A DNA stretch of 64,000 nucleotides, taken from positions 43,242-107,241 of the forward strand of contig DASUWY010000010.1 in assembly GCA_036378175.1 (NCBI GenBank). Direction: 5' to 3'. Source of the DNA: Thermoleophilaceae bacterium. GTDB taxonomy: Bacteria > Actinomycetota > Thermoleophilia > Solirubrobacterales > Thermoleophilaceae. The notes beneath the pieces are model-generated. The model saw nothing but the letters and a program-made list of their open reading frames with translations. It was not told where the DNA came from and searched no databases. Below, one piece after another: positions 57,126 through 64,000 of the stretch. Within the stretch, counting starts at the first letter, position 1; each line of letters begins with the position of its first letter. The position numbers were made by a program, and so were the translations under genes.

Positions 57126-58763
57126 GTGGCGAACTTCTTCGCACGTGAGCGGTTGGGGGCGTATGGCCTCGCGTGCGTGCTCGCGCTTGTGCTCTCGGCG
57201 CCCGCGCACGCCGCAAAGCCTCGGATTCACGACTTCTGCGCGCCCGTGCTGCCCGGCTTTGCGCACTGCGACGCCGCGGGCCTGAAGCGGCATGGCGTGA
57301 AGGCGCACGCGGCGGCCCTCGGGTCGATCCCCTACGGGCCGGCCGACATCCAGGACGCGTACGGGCTCACCTCTGTGGCATCTGACTACGGCGCCGATCA
57401 GACGGTCGCGGTGGTGGACGCGTACGACCTGCCGACGGCGGAGAGCGACCTCGCCTACTACCGCGCTCACTACGGGCTGCCGCCCTGCACCACGGCAAGC
57501 GGCTGCTTCAGGAAGGTCAACCAGAACGGCGGCACGAGCTATCCCGCAGAGGACACGGGCTGGGGGGATGAGATCGCGCTCGACCTCGACGCGGTGTCCG
57601 CCACGTGCCCCAACTGCCACATCCTGCTGGTCGAGGCCAGCAGCGCGAGCTCGAGCAACCTCGCCCTGGCGGTCGACCGGGCCGCCTCGATGGGCGCGAC
57701 CCAGATCTCGAATAGCTACGGCGGTGGCGAGGGGGCGGGGGAGACCACCTTCGAGTCCTACTACGACCACCCGGGCATCGCGGTGACGGTGTCGAGCGGC
57801 GACAGCGGCTATGGCGTGGAGTATCCGGCGGCCTCGGGCTACGTCACGGCCGTTGGCGGCACCTCTCTGCACAAGGACTCGAGCGCACGCGGATGGTCGG
57901 AGAGCGCCTGGGACGGCGCGGGCAGCGGCTGCTCTCTCTACATCGCAAAGCCCTCCTGGCAGACCGACAGCGACTGCGCCAATCGAGCGGTGGCTGACGT
58001 GTCCGCGGTCGCAGATCCCAACACGGGCATCGCCACCTACGACTCTCGCGACGGCGGCTGGTGGCAGGTGGGCGGCACGAGCCTCGCCTCGCCGGTGGTG
58101 GCCGCCGCGTACGCGCTCACCGGCAGCGCGGCCGCGGCCGGCGGCTTCGCCTACACCAACCCGAGCTGGTTCAACGACGTGACGAGCGGGTCGAACGGCT
58201 CATGCACCTTCGCGTACCTCTGCACGGCGCTCGCCGGATTCGACGGCCCCACCGGCATGGGCACGCCCAATTCCGCACATCCCACCGAGCCGCCACCCAC
58301 GAGCGGCGGCGGAGGCAGCAGCGGCGGAACGACCGGCGGCGGGAGCAGCGGCGGCTCCGGCACCACCACCACGCCGCCCGCGAGCCCCACTCCGCCCGCG
58401 CTCCCGGTCCCGACCAAGGTCCTCTCCTCGGTGGCCGTTCGCGGCGCTTCTTCGCGACCCGCTCGAAACGGGCGCTTCCGCGTGAAGATCACGTGCGGCA
58501 GCGGGCCGGGGTGCAGCGGCGTGATCTCGCTGCAGATCCGGCTGCGCGGCGGCGCCCTGCGTGGATTCGGCCGCGCGCGCTACAGCCTTGCGCCGGGGAG
58601 CTCGAAGTGGGTGGTCGTGCGCCTGTCGAGCTACAACCTGCGCCTGCTCAAGCAGAGGCACAGGCTGCGGATCTACGGCACCGCGCTCGACGGCGACGGC
58701 ACCGCCGCCCAGTCCAGCTTCAGCCTTCGGGCTCCCACGCCCGCGAAGCACCGCAGGCGCTAG
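57126..58763 (+). CDS. Secreted sedolisin (S53) serine protease with C-terminal beta domain
   Basis: The 545-residue protein has a signal peptide (ACVLALVLSAPAHA) and an S53-type catalytic core with Glu149 and Asp153 (GWGDEIALDLD), Asp226 (SSGDSGYG) and Ser319 (GGTSLASP). Mature sequence leads almost directly into the catalytic domain, so the large pro-domain usual in sedolisins is absent. A Gly/Ser/Thr/Pro linker (about 390-430) joins a roughly 110-residue basic beta-rich domain that may bind the cell surface. GTG start. Confidence 0.85.
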   Translation: MANFFARERLGAYGLACVLALVLSAPAHAAKPRIHDFCAPVLPGFAHCDAAGLKRHGVKAHAAALGSIPYGPADIQDAYGLTSVASDYGADQTVAVVDAYDLPTAESDLAYYRAHYGLPPCTTASGCFRKVNQNGGTSYPAEDTGWGDEIALDLDAVSATCPNCHILLVEASSASSSNLALAVDRAASMGATQISNSYGGGEGAGETTFESYYDHPGIAVTVSSGDSGYGVEYPAASGYVTAVGGTSLHKDSSARGWSESAWDGAGSGCSLYIAKPSWQTDSDCANRAVADVSAVADPNTGIATYDSRDGGWWQVGGTSLASPVVAAAYALTGSAAAAGGFAYTNPSWFNDVTSGSNGSCTFAYLCTALAGFDGPTGMGTPNSAHPTEPPPTSGGGGSSGGTTGGGSSGGSGTTTTPPASPTPPALPVPTKVLSSVAVRGASSRPARNGRFRVKITCGSGPGCSGVISLQIRLRGGALRGFGRARYSLAPGSSKWVVVRLSSYNLRLLKQRHRLRIYGTALDGDGTAAQSSFSLRAPTPAKHRRR

Positions 58764-58884
58764 CGCTCACGCGCACGTCCTGAACGCAACGTGCTGATGC
58801 GGCGGAAGGTCATGTGCGTGCTGGTCAGCGGGCGGACGGTGTTTGTTCTTATCCCGTACAAAATAATCGCTTAACAACGCATAA

Positions 58885-58905
58885 TTCTGTCAGGGCTTGA
58901 CAGAA
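58885..58905. promoter_or_regulatory. 21-bp palindrome upstream of the ROK regulator
   Basis: Perfect 8-bp arms TTCTGTCA and TGACAGAA surround GGGCT. It lies at the edge of an AT-rich stretch (58857-58890) that probably holds the promoter, 30 bases before the GTG chosen as start. Self-regulation by the ROK protein is the simplest reading. The preceding 120 bases after the protease gene show nothing else definable. Confidence 0.5.
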
Positions 58906-58935
58906 CCTCCCCGAGTCGGAGAGAGTGCGCCCGTC

Positions 58936-60150
58936 GTGGCAGCGACTCGCTCTGGATCGCTCACCTCTCTGCGTGAGCTGAATCGCCTTAGGGTGCTCGA
59001 AACCGTGCGCGAGCGGGGTGCGGTGAGCCGCGCGGACATCTCGCGTCAGACCGGCCTCGCCCGCTCGACGGTGTCGAGCCTCGTGTCGGACCTGCAGAGC
59101 GCCGGGCTCGTGGTGGAGAGTGCCGCCACAAACGGCCGCGGCCACCCGGGCTCCAAGGGCGGCCGCCCGCCGGTGCTGCTCACGCTCAACCCTTCCGCGG
59201 GCGCCGTGCTCGGCATCCACTTCGACCATCGCTTCGTGCGCGTGGCGGTGGCAGAGCTCGACCACCGCATCCTGGCCGAGGAGGCGCGCGAGCTCGACGT
59301 GGACAACGACGCGGGCTCCACGCTCGATGTGGCGGCCGCGCTGGCCCACGAGGTGGTGGAGCGCGCCGGCCTGAAGCTCGACCAGCTGCTCGGCGTTGGC
59401 GCGGCGGTGCCCGGCCCGATCGACCACGCCACGGGCGCCGTGGGCTCCACCACGATCATGCCCGGCTGGGTGGGCCTCGACGTGGCGGCGGCGCTCGAGC
59501 AGCGGCTCGGCCTTCCGGTTCACATCGACAACGACGCGAACCTCGGCGCGCTCGCGGAGTCGGTGCTCGGCGCGGGCCGCGACGCGCGCGAGATGGTCTA
59601 CGTGATGCTCTCCTCGGGCATCGGCGCCGGACTCGTGCTCGGCGGCCGGCTGCACCGCGGCGTGCGCGGCACGGCCGGCGAGATCGGCCATGTGCTCGTC
59701 AACGAGCAGGGGCCCATCTGCCGCTGCGGCAACCGAGGCTGCCTCGAGACTTACGCGGGCGCGTGGGCGATGCTCGACCTGCTGCGCGCCGCGCACGGAG
59801 ACCTCACTCCCGAGCGCATGATCGCGCTGGCGCAGGAGGGCGACCCCGCCTGCCGGCGCGTGATCAGCGACGCCGCCCGCAGCGTGGGCAGCGTGGTGGC
59901 GGCGCTCTGCAACCAACTGAACCCCGAGCGAGTCGTTGTGGGCGGGACGGTTTCGCCCGCCGGCGAGCTCGTGCTCGAGCCCATGCGCGAAATGGTGCGT
60001 CGGTACGCGATCCCAGCGGCCGCGGACGACGCCCAGGTCGTGCAGGGGGCGCTCGGAGAGCGAGCCGAGCTGCTTGGGGCCCTGATCCTCGTCGTCGGTC
60101 AGTCCGACCGCGCGTTCTCCGGGCGCGTGCGTGCGGCGGTGGGGAGGTGA
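58936..60150 (+). CDS. ROK-family transcriptional regulator (XylR-like)
   Basis: The 404-residue protein has an N-terminal winged helix (SLTSLRELNRLRVLETVRERG, then RADISRQTGLARSTVSSLV) and a ROK sugar-kinase-like domain with HIDNDANLGALAE and the zinc motif CRCGNRGCLE. Such repressors sense a sugar and control adjacent uptake genes. I chose the GTG giving M-A-A-T-R-S-G-S-L; an in-frame TTG 39 bases upstream falls inside the palindrome. A sugar ABC importer follows on the same strand. Confidence 0.87.
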   Translation: MAATRSGSLTSLRELNRLRVLETVRERGAVSRADISRQTGLARSTVSSLVSDLQSAGLVVESAATNGRGHPGSKGGRPPVLLTLNPSAGAVLGIHFDHRFVRVAVAELDHRILAEEARELDVDNDAGSTLDVAAALAHEVVERAGLKLDQLLGVGAAVPGPIDHATGAVGSTTIMPGWVGLDVAAALEQRLGLPVHIDNDANLGALAESVLGAGRDAREMVYVMLSSGIGAGLVLGGRLHRGVRGTAGEIGHVLVNEQGPICRCGNRGCLETYAGAWAMLDLLRAAHGDLTPERMIALAQEGDPACRRVISDAARSVGSVVAALCNQLNPERVVVGGTVSPAGELVLEPMREMVRRYAIPAAADDAQVVQGALGERAELLGALILVVGQSDRAFSGRVRAAVGR

Positions 60151-60240
60151 GGCTGTCGCGAAAGCGCAGTGGCAGTTACGCAGCTTGTCGTTCAGAGGGT
60201 CCAAGCAAGACGTTCAGCACACACAGGAGGAGGTAAGGCA

Positions 60241-61362
60241 GTGCATAGAAAGACGTGGTGGGGACTAGCTCTCCTCGCCGTCGCGGTCGCGCTCGTCGCG
60301 GCCGGTTGCGGCTCGTCGAACAAGAGCTCGACGTCGACGTCGAGCGGGGCGGCGGCCAGCACCACTGGCGGCGGCAAGGTGAACGGCAGCATCGCGGTGC
60401 TCCTTCCGGACACCCAGTCCTCCGTTCGCTGGGAGCAGTTCGACCGTAAGTACCTGGATCAGGCCTTCACGGCCGCCGGGATCAAGCACACGATCACCAA
60501 CGCCCAGGGCGACCCGGGCACGCAGCGCACGCAGGCTGAGCAGGCGCTCACCAACGGCGCGAAGGTGATCCTGCTCGTGGACCTCGACCCGGGCAGCGGT
60601 AAGTCGATCATCCAGCTCGCCCACAACCGTGGCGCGAAGGTCATCGACTATGACCGTCTGACCCTTGGTGGCGGAGCCGACTACTACGTCTCGTTCGACA
60701 ACGTGGCCGTCGGCAAGCTCCAGGGCGAGGGTCTCGTCAACTGCATCAAGCAGAAGGGCCTCAAGAACCCGGTCGTCGCCGAGCTCAACGGCTCCCCGAC
60801 GGACAACAACGCGACGCTGTTCGCGCAGGGTTACAACTCGGTCCTCGACCCGATGTACAAGAACGGGACCTACAAGAAGGGCCCGAATCAGTCCGTGCCG
60901 GACTGGGACAACCAGAAGGCGCTGACGATTTTCGAGCAGATGCTGCAGTCGACCAAGAACAACATCCAGGCAGTGCTCGCGGCCAACGACGGCCTTGCGA
61001 ACTCGGTGATCTCCGCCGAGACCTCGCACAAGGTCCCGTACGCCCCGGTCACCGGCCAGGATGCGACCGCCGAGGGCATTCAGCACATCCTCGCCGGCCA
61101 GCAGTGCATGACGGTCTACAAGGCCGTGAAGAAGGAGGCCGACGCGGCCGCCGCAGTGGCGATCGCGCTGGCCAAGGGTCAGACGCCCAACGCGCCTGAT
61201 CAGACGAAGAACGGGAGCCAGCAGACGCCTTCGGTGCTTCTGACCCCGGTCGCCGTCACCAAGAAGAACATCAACTCAACCGTCATCCATGACGGGTTCC
61301 TGACGAAGAGTCAGATCTGCGTCGGGCAGTTCGCGAAGTACTGCTCACAGGCAGGCCTTTGA
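60241..61362 (+). CDS. Sugar ABC transporter substrate-binding lipoprotein (XylF-like)
   Basis: The 373-residue protein has a lipoprotein signal (LVAAGCGSS, lipidated Cys) and a periplasmic-binding-protein type-1 fold: SIAVLLPDTQSSVRWEQFD, DYDRLTLGGGADYYVSFDN, AELNGSPTDNNATLFAQG, VLAANDGLAN and APVTGQDATAEGIQ. These match the D-xylose-binding XylF group. GTG start with AGGAGGAGG seven bases upstream, the strongest ribosome-binding site in the region, fitting the need for excess binding protein. Confidence 0.9.
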   Translation: MHRKTWWGLALLAVAVALVAAGCGSSNKSSTSTSSGAAASTTGGGKVNGSIAVLLPDTQSSVRWEQFDRKYLDQAFTAAGIKHTITNAQGDPGTQRTQAEQALTNGAKVILLVDLDPGSGKSIIQLAHNRGAKVIDYDRLTLGGGADYYVSFDNVAVGKLQGEGLVNCIKQKGLKNPVVAELNGSPTDNNATLFAQGYNSVLDPMYKNGTYKKGPNQSVPDWDNQKALTIFEQMLQSTKNNIQAVLAANDGLANSVISAETSHKVPYAPVTGQDATAEGIQHILAGQQCMTVYKAVKKEADAAAAVAIALAKGQTPNAPDQTKNGSQQTPSVLLTPVAVTKKNINSTVIHDGFLTKSQICVGQFAKYCSQAGL

Positions 61363-61381
61363 CGACCTGAGGGAGAATTCG

Positions 61382-61424
61382 GGGAGGGGCGTCCACAGGC
61401 GCCCCTCCCTGGCCCCTCGTTTTT
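61382..61424 (+). terminator. Intra-operon hairpin with T-tract after the binding-protein gene
   Basis: Ten-bp arms GGGAGGGGCG/CGCCCCTCCC close an eight-base loop; TTTTT follows 10 bases later, directly before the ATPase ribosome-binding site. It fits a leaky terminator or mRNA-stabilising hairpin that keeps binding-protein transcript above that of the membrane components. Confidence 0.55.
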
Positions 61425-61439
61425 GGGAGGAGAGAACTC

Positions 61440-62222
61440 TTGAGCGAGCAGCACCTACTTGAGCTCCGGGGCGTGCAGAAGAGCTTCGGCGCCGTGCACG
61501 CGCTGAAGGGCGTGGACTTCCACGCGGACTCCGGCAGCGTCATGGCGCTGGTGGGGGACAACGGCGCCGGCAAGACGGTGCTCACGAAATGCGTCGCGGG
61601 CATCTACCAGATCGACGACGGGGAGATCTTCTGGGACGGCCAGCCGGCCCACATCCACGGACCGAAGGACTCCGCGGCGCTCGGCATCGAGGTCGTGTAC
61701 CAGGACCTCGCGCTGTGCGACAACCTCGACGTCGTCCAGAACATGTACCTCGGGCGCGAGACGCGCTCGAGCCTGCGCCGCCTCGACGAGGCGAAGATGG
61801 AGAAGGAAGCGCTCGGGGTGCTCGAGGACCTCTCGGTCACCACCATCCAGTCCATCCGCCAGCAGGTGGCAGGCCTCTCGGGCGGGCAGCGTCAGTCGAT
61901 CGCAGTCGCCAAGGCGGTGCTCTGGAACTCCAAGCTCGTGATCCTCGACGAGCCCACGGCCGCCCTCGGCGTGGCGCAGACGAGGCAGGTGCTCGACCTG
62001 ACCAAGCGGCTGGCTGAACAGGGTCTCGGTGTGATCCTGATCTCGCACAACATGAACGACATCTTCGAGGTGGCGGACTACATCACCGTCCTTCGGCTCG
62101 GCCAGAACGTGGCCGAGTTCAAGCGCACGGAGACCACCCAGCGCGAGGTGGTGGAGGCGATCACGGCCGGGCAGCTCTCCCACACTCCCGGCATGCAGGC
62201 AGAGGAGGAGGCACTCACATGA
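61440..62222 (+). CDS. Sugar ABC transporter ATP-binding protein (single NBD)
   Basis: The 260-residue ATPase has Walker A GDNGAGKT, Q-loop VVYQDLALCDNL, signature LSGGQRQSIAVAKA, Walker B LVILDEPTAALGV and H-loop ISHNMNDIF. It is a single nucleotide-binding domain, so it must dimerise, unlike the two-NBD RbsA/XylG/MglA proteins. TTG start with GGGAGGAG upstream. It overlaps the permease gene by ATGA. Confidence 0.93.
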   Translation: MSEQHLLELRGVQKSFGAVHALKGVDFHADSGSVMALVGDNGAGKTVLTKCVAGIYQIDDGEIFWDGQPAHIHGPKDSAALGIEVVYQDLALCDNLDVVQNMYLGRETRSSLRRLDEAKMEKEALGVLEDLSVTTIQSIRQQVAGLSGGQRQSIAVAKAVLWNSKLVILDEPTAALGVAQTRQVLDLTKRLAEQGLGVILISHNMNDIFEVADYITVLRLGQNVAEFKRTETTQREVVEAITAGQLSHTPGMQAEEEALT

Positions 62223-63463
62223 GCACCGCGGTCGAGCCGTCACCGAGCACTCCCGCAACCGACGCTCCGGTCGCCCGCGGCGGGCTGGCCGGTTACTTCC
62301 GCCAGTGGCTGGACAACGTCCGCGGCGGCGAGCTCGGCGTGGTCCCGATCATCGTCGGGATCATCGTCATCGGCATCTACTTCCAGGCCCGCAACTCGAA
62401 CTTCCTCACCGCGGGCAACTTCGTGAACCTGATCGCCCAGATGTCGCCGTTCGCGATCATCGGCATGGGGATGGTCTTCGTCCTGCTGCTGGGCGAGATC
62501 GACCTGTCGGTCGGCTACGTGAGCGGCATGGGCGGCGTGGTCGCGGCCGTGCTGCTCGAGCCGGGCAGCGGCCAGTGGCCCACGTGGCTCGCCCTGATCG
62601 CCGCTATCGGTACGGGTGTGGCGATCGGCCTCTTCCAAGGGTTCTTCATCTCACGGATCGGAGTGCCCTCGTTCGTCGTGACGCTGGCGGGCCTGCTCGC
62701 CTGGAACGGCGTGGTGCTGCAGGTGATCGGCAACAAGGGCACGATCGTGATCCAGGACAAGCTCGTGATCGGGCTGGCGAACGACAACATGAGCCACACG
62801 CTCGCTTGGATCGTGCTGGTGGTATCGGTGGCGCTGTACCTGGGAGTGCAACTCGCAACCGTCTACAGACGAAGGCAGGCCGGCCTGGCGAATGTGCCCC
62901 TGTCGCTGATCGCGATCAAGACGGTGCTGCTCGCCGGCATCGGCATCTTCGTCGTGGAGTGGGCGGACACCGACCGTGGCATCCCGTACGTCGGACTGCT
63001 CATGCTCGTCCTGCTCGTGTTCTGGAATTTCATCTCCATGCGCACCCGCTTCGGCCGCCACATCTACGCGGTCGGCGGGAACGCGGAGGCGGCCAGGCGC
63101 GCGGGCATCAGCGTGAAGAACGTGAAGCTGGTGGTGTTCGCCATCTGCTCGGGCATGGCCGCGCTCGGCGGCATCGTGCTCGCCTCGCGGCTCAGCTCGG
63201 TGGACACGAGCACCGGCGGCGGGTCCGTGCTGCTCTACTCGATCGCGGCCTGCGTGATCGGCGGCACGAGCCTGTTCGGCGGCCGCGGCAAGGTGAGCAG
63301 CGCGATCCTCGGCGCGGTGGTGATCGCGATGATCGACAACGGCCTCGGCCTGCTCAACGTGAGCGCGGGCACGAAGTTCGTGGTCACCGGCATCGTGCTG
63401 CTGGCGGCGGTCACGCTCGACTCGCTGTCGCGGCGCCGGAGTGCCGCATCGGGCAGGGCGTGA
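62219..63463 (+). CDS. Sugar ABC transporter permease (XylH-like)
   Basis: The 414-residue protein belongs to the BPD_transp_2 (RbsC/XylH) family: about 10 membrane helices with MGMVFVLLLGEIDLSVGYVSG and GRHIYAVGGNAEAARRAGI, the latter the cytoplasmic coupling segment. The length, about 90 residues more than RbsC, matches XylH. It overlaps the ATPase gene upstream and the dehydrogenase gene downstream by four bases each, so all are co-translated. Confidence 0.92.
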   Translation: MSTAVEPSPSTPATDAPVARGGLAGYFRQWLDNVRGGELGVVPIIVGIIVIGIYFQARNSNFLTAGNFVNLIAQMSPFAIIGMGMVFVLLLGEIDLSVGYVSGMGGVVAAVLLEPGSGQWPTWLALIAAIGTGVAIGLFQGFFISRIGVPSFVVTLAGLLAWNGVVLQVIGNKGTIVIQDKLVIGLANDNMSHTLAWIVLVVSVALYLGVQLATVYRRRQAGLANVPLSLIAIKTVLLAGIGIFVVEWADTDRGIPYVGLLMLVLLVFWNFISMRTRFGRHIYAVGGNAEAARRAGISVKNVKLVVFAICSGMAALGGIVLASRLSSVDTSTGGGSVLLYSIAACVIGGTSLFGGRGKVSSAILGAVVIAMIDNGLGLLNVSAGTKFVVTGIVLLAAVTLDSLSRRRSAASGRA

Positions 63464-64000
63464 GCGAGCCGGTGCGGTGGGGGATTCTCTCCACCGCGAA
63501 CATCAACGAGAAGGTGCTGGCGGGCGTTTCCGGCTCGCCGGCCGTGGACGTGGTGGCCGTGGGCAGCCGGTCGCGCGAGTACGCGGAGGGGTTCGCCGCG
63601 GCCCACGGCATCGCGCGGGCGCACGGCTCGTACGAGGAGCTGCTCGCGGACGACGACGTGGAGGCGGTCTACATCCCGCTGCCGAACGGGCTGCACGTGG
63701 AGTGGACGCTCGCGGCGCTCGAGGCCGGCAAGCACGTGCTGTGCGAGAAGCCGCTCTCGCCACGGGCCGAGGAGGTGGAGCGCTGCTTCGACGCAGCGGA
63801 GGCCGCCGGGCTCGTGCTGTCGGAGGCGTTCATGTGGCGCCACCACCCGCAGGCTCAGAGGCTCGAGTCGCTGGTGCGCGAGGGTGCGATCGGCGAGCTG
63901 CGGCTCGTGCGGGCGGCGTTCTCGTTCCCGCTTCCGAACGTGCCGAACGTGCGCTGGGACGCGGACCTCGACGGCGGCGCCCTGCTCGACGTGGGCTGTT
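63460..64000 (+). CDS. Gfo/Idh/MocA-family sugar dehydrogenase (3' end outside the window)
   Basis: The GTG overlaps the permease stop (GTGA). About 180 codons are visible: a Rossmann domain (RWGILSTANINEKVL, VDVVAVGSRS), YIPLPNGLHVEWTLAALEAGKH and the catalytic-lysine motif VLCEKPLS. Members oxidise sugars or cyclic polyols with NAD(P); the sequence resembles the D-xylose 1-dehydrogenase/dihydrodiol dehydrogenase branch, in keeping with a XylFGH-like importer. Its length and C-terminal domain cannot be judged. Confidence 0.85.
   Translation, partial: MSEPVRWGILSTANINEKVLAGVSGSPAVDVVAVGSRSREYAEGFAAAHGIARAHGSYEELLADDDVEAVYIPLPNGLHVEWTLAALEAGKHVLCEKPLSPRAEEVERCFDAAEAAGLVLSEAFMWRHHPQAQRLESLVREGAIGELRLVRAAFSFPLPNVPNVRWDADLDGGALLDVGC

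Noticed and set aside
1..64000. CRISPR arrays, transposases, integrases, rRNA genes, riboswitches
   Set aside because: No regularly spaced repeats, no transposase or integrase motifs and no rRNA sequence were seen on either strand; no riboswitch core could be recognised by eye.

Overview
The window reads as chromosomal DNA of a high-GC, Gram-positive-type actinobacterium. GTG and TTG starts are common, genes are densely packed, and many neighbours overlap by 4 bases (ATGA/GTGA). The mix of two-domain universal stress proteins, a DosS-like GAF kinase, a FabG4/HtdX/thiolase cluster, a PadR regulator, a deazaflavin-type nitroreductase and Tat-exported phosphoesterase and multicopper oxidase suggests Actinomycetota, possibly Thermoleophilia/Solirubrobacterales. 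That placement is inference: there is no rRNA here. I see no phage, insertion sequence, CRISPR array or replication origin; the window looks like core and accessory chromosome.

Layout. 1-2.3 kb: stand-alone CheB-type methylesterase, a DUF2294 protein and a ribbon-helix-helix protein. 2.4-5.3 kb: NTF2-like protein, FAD amine oxidase and a GAF histidine kinase. 5.3-10.3 kb: fatty-acid module (acyl-CoA dehydrogenase and thiolase, divergent from FabG4-like reductase and MaoC hydratase). 10.3-15.4 kb: secreted CHAP-PKD protein, a PadR-controlled membrane gene pair, a transporter and a small membrane protein. 15.4-16 kb: tRNA-Gly(UCC) and tRNA-Pro(GGG). 16-20.3 kb: a stress protein, M20 amidohydrolase, TRIC channel, DUF488 protein and 3-hydroxyacyl-CoA dehydrogenase. 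20.3-23.1 kb: a disturbed locus, with an MFS transporter that lacks its first helix, carries a roughly 290-residue coiled coil and a winged-helix-like tail, and is followed by a 90-residue stump of an Ndh-2 NADH dehydrogenase. 23.4-25.4 kb: two Sco proteins, one fused to a TlpA thioredoxin. 25.7-32.2 kb: transporter, flippase-like protein, a RibD_C/DHPS pair and the arginine deiminase/carbamate kinase pair. 32.1-42.8 kb: an acetyltransferase/acyl-CoA-ligase fusion, three tandem-USP proteins, a DosS-like kinase, a phosphotransferase/AAA protein, SpoIID and a DUF385 protein. 42.8-44.7 kb: HIRAN, DUF488 and a secreted FG-GAP-like protein. 44.7-50.1 kb: a GntR-linked 2-hydroxyacid/2-oxoacid/aldehyde/alcohol module. 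50.2-52.6 kb: DHA2 exporter behind a 33-bp perfect palindrome, and an SGNH-like protein. 52.6-58.8 kb: an exported copper-protein operon (multicopper oxidase, beta-helix protein, cupredoxin), a phospholipase C-type phosphoesterase and a sedolisin protease. 58.9-64 kb: ROK regulator, sugar ABC importer and a Gfo/Idh/MocA dehydrogenase cut by the window edge.

The functional groupings best supported by context are these. The GntR regulator sits beside two divergent promoters that share a 12-base motif. The acetyltransferase is translationally coupled to a universal stress protein. The DosS-like kinase lies among stress proteins. The RibD_C reductase is coupled to an atypical dihydropteroate synthase. 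Eleven of thirteen convergent gene pairs overlap at their 3' ends, five by exactly four bases, which leaves almost no room for conventional terminators.
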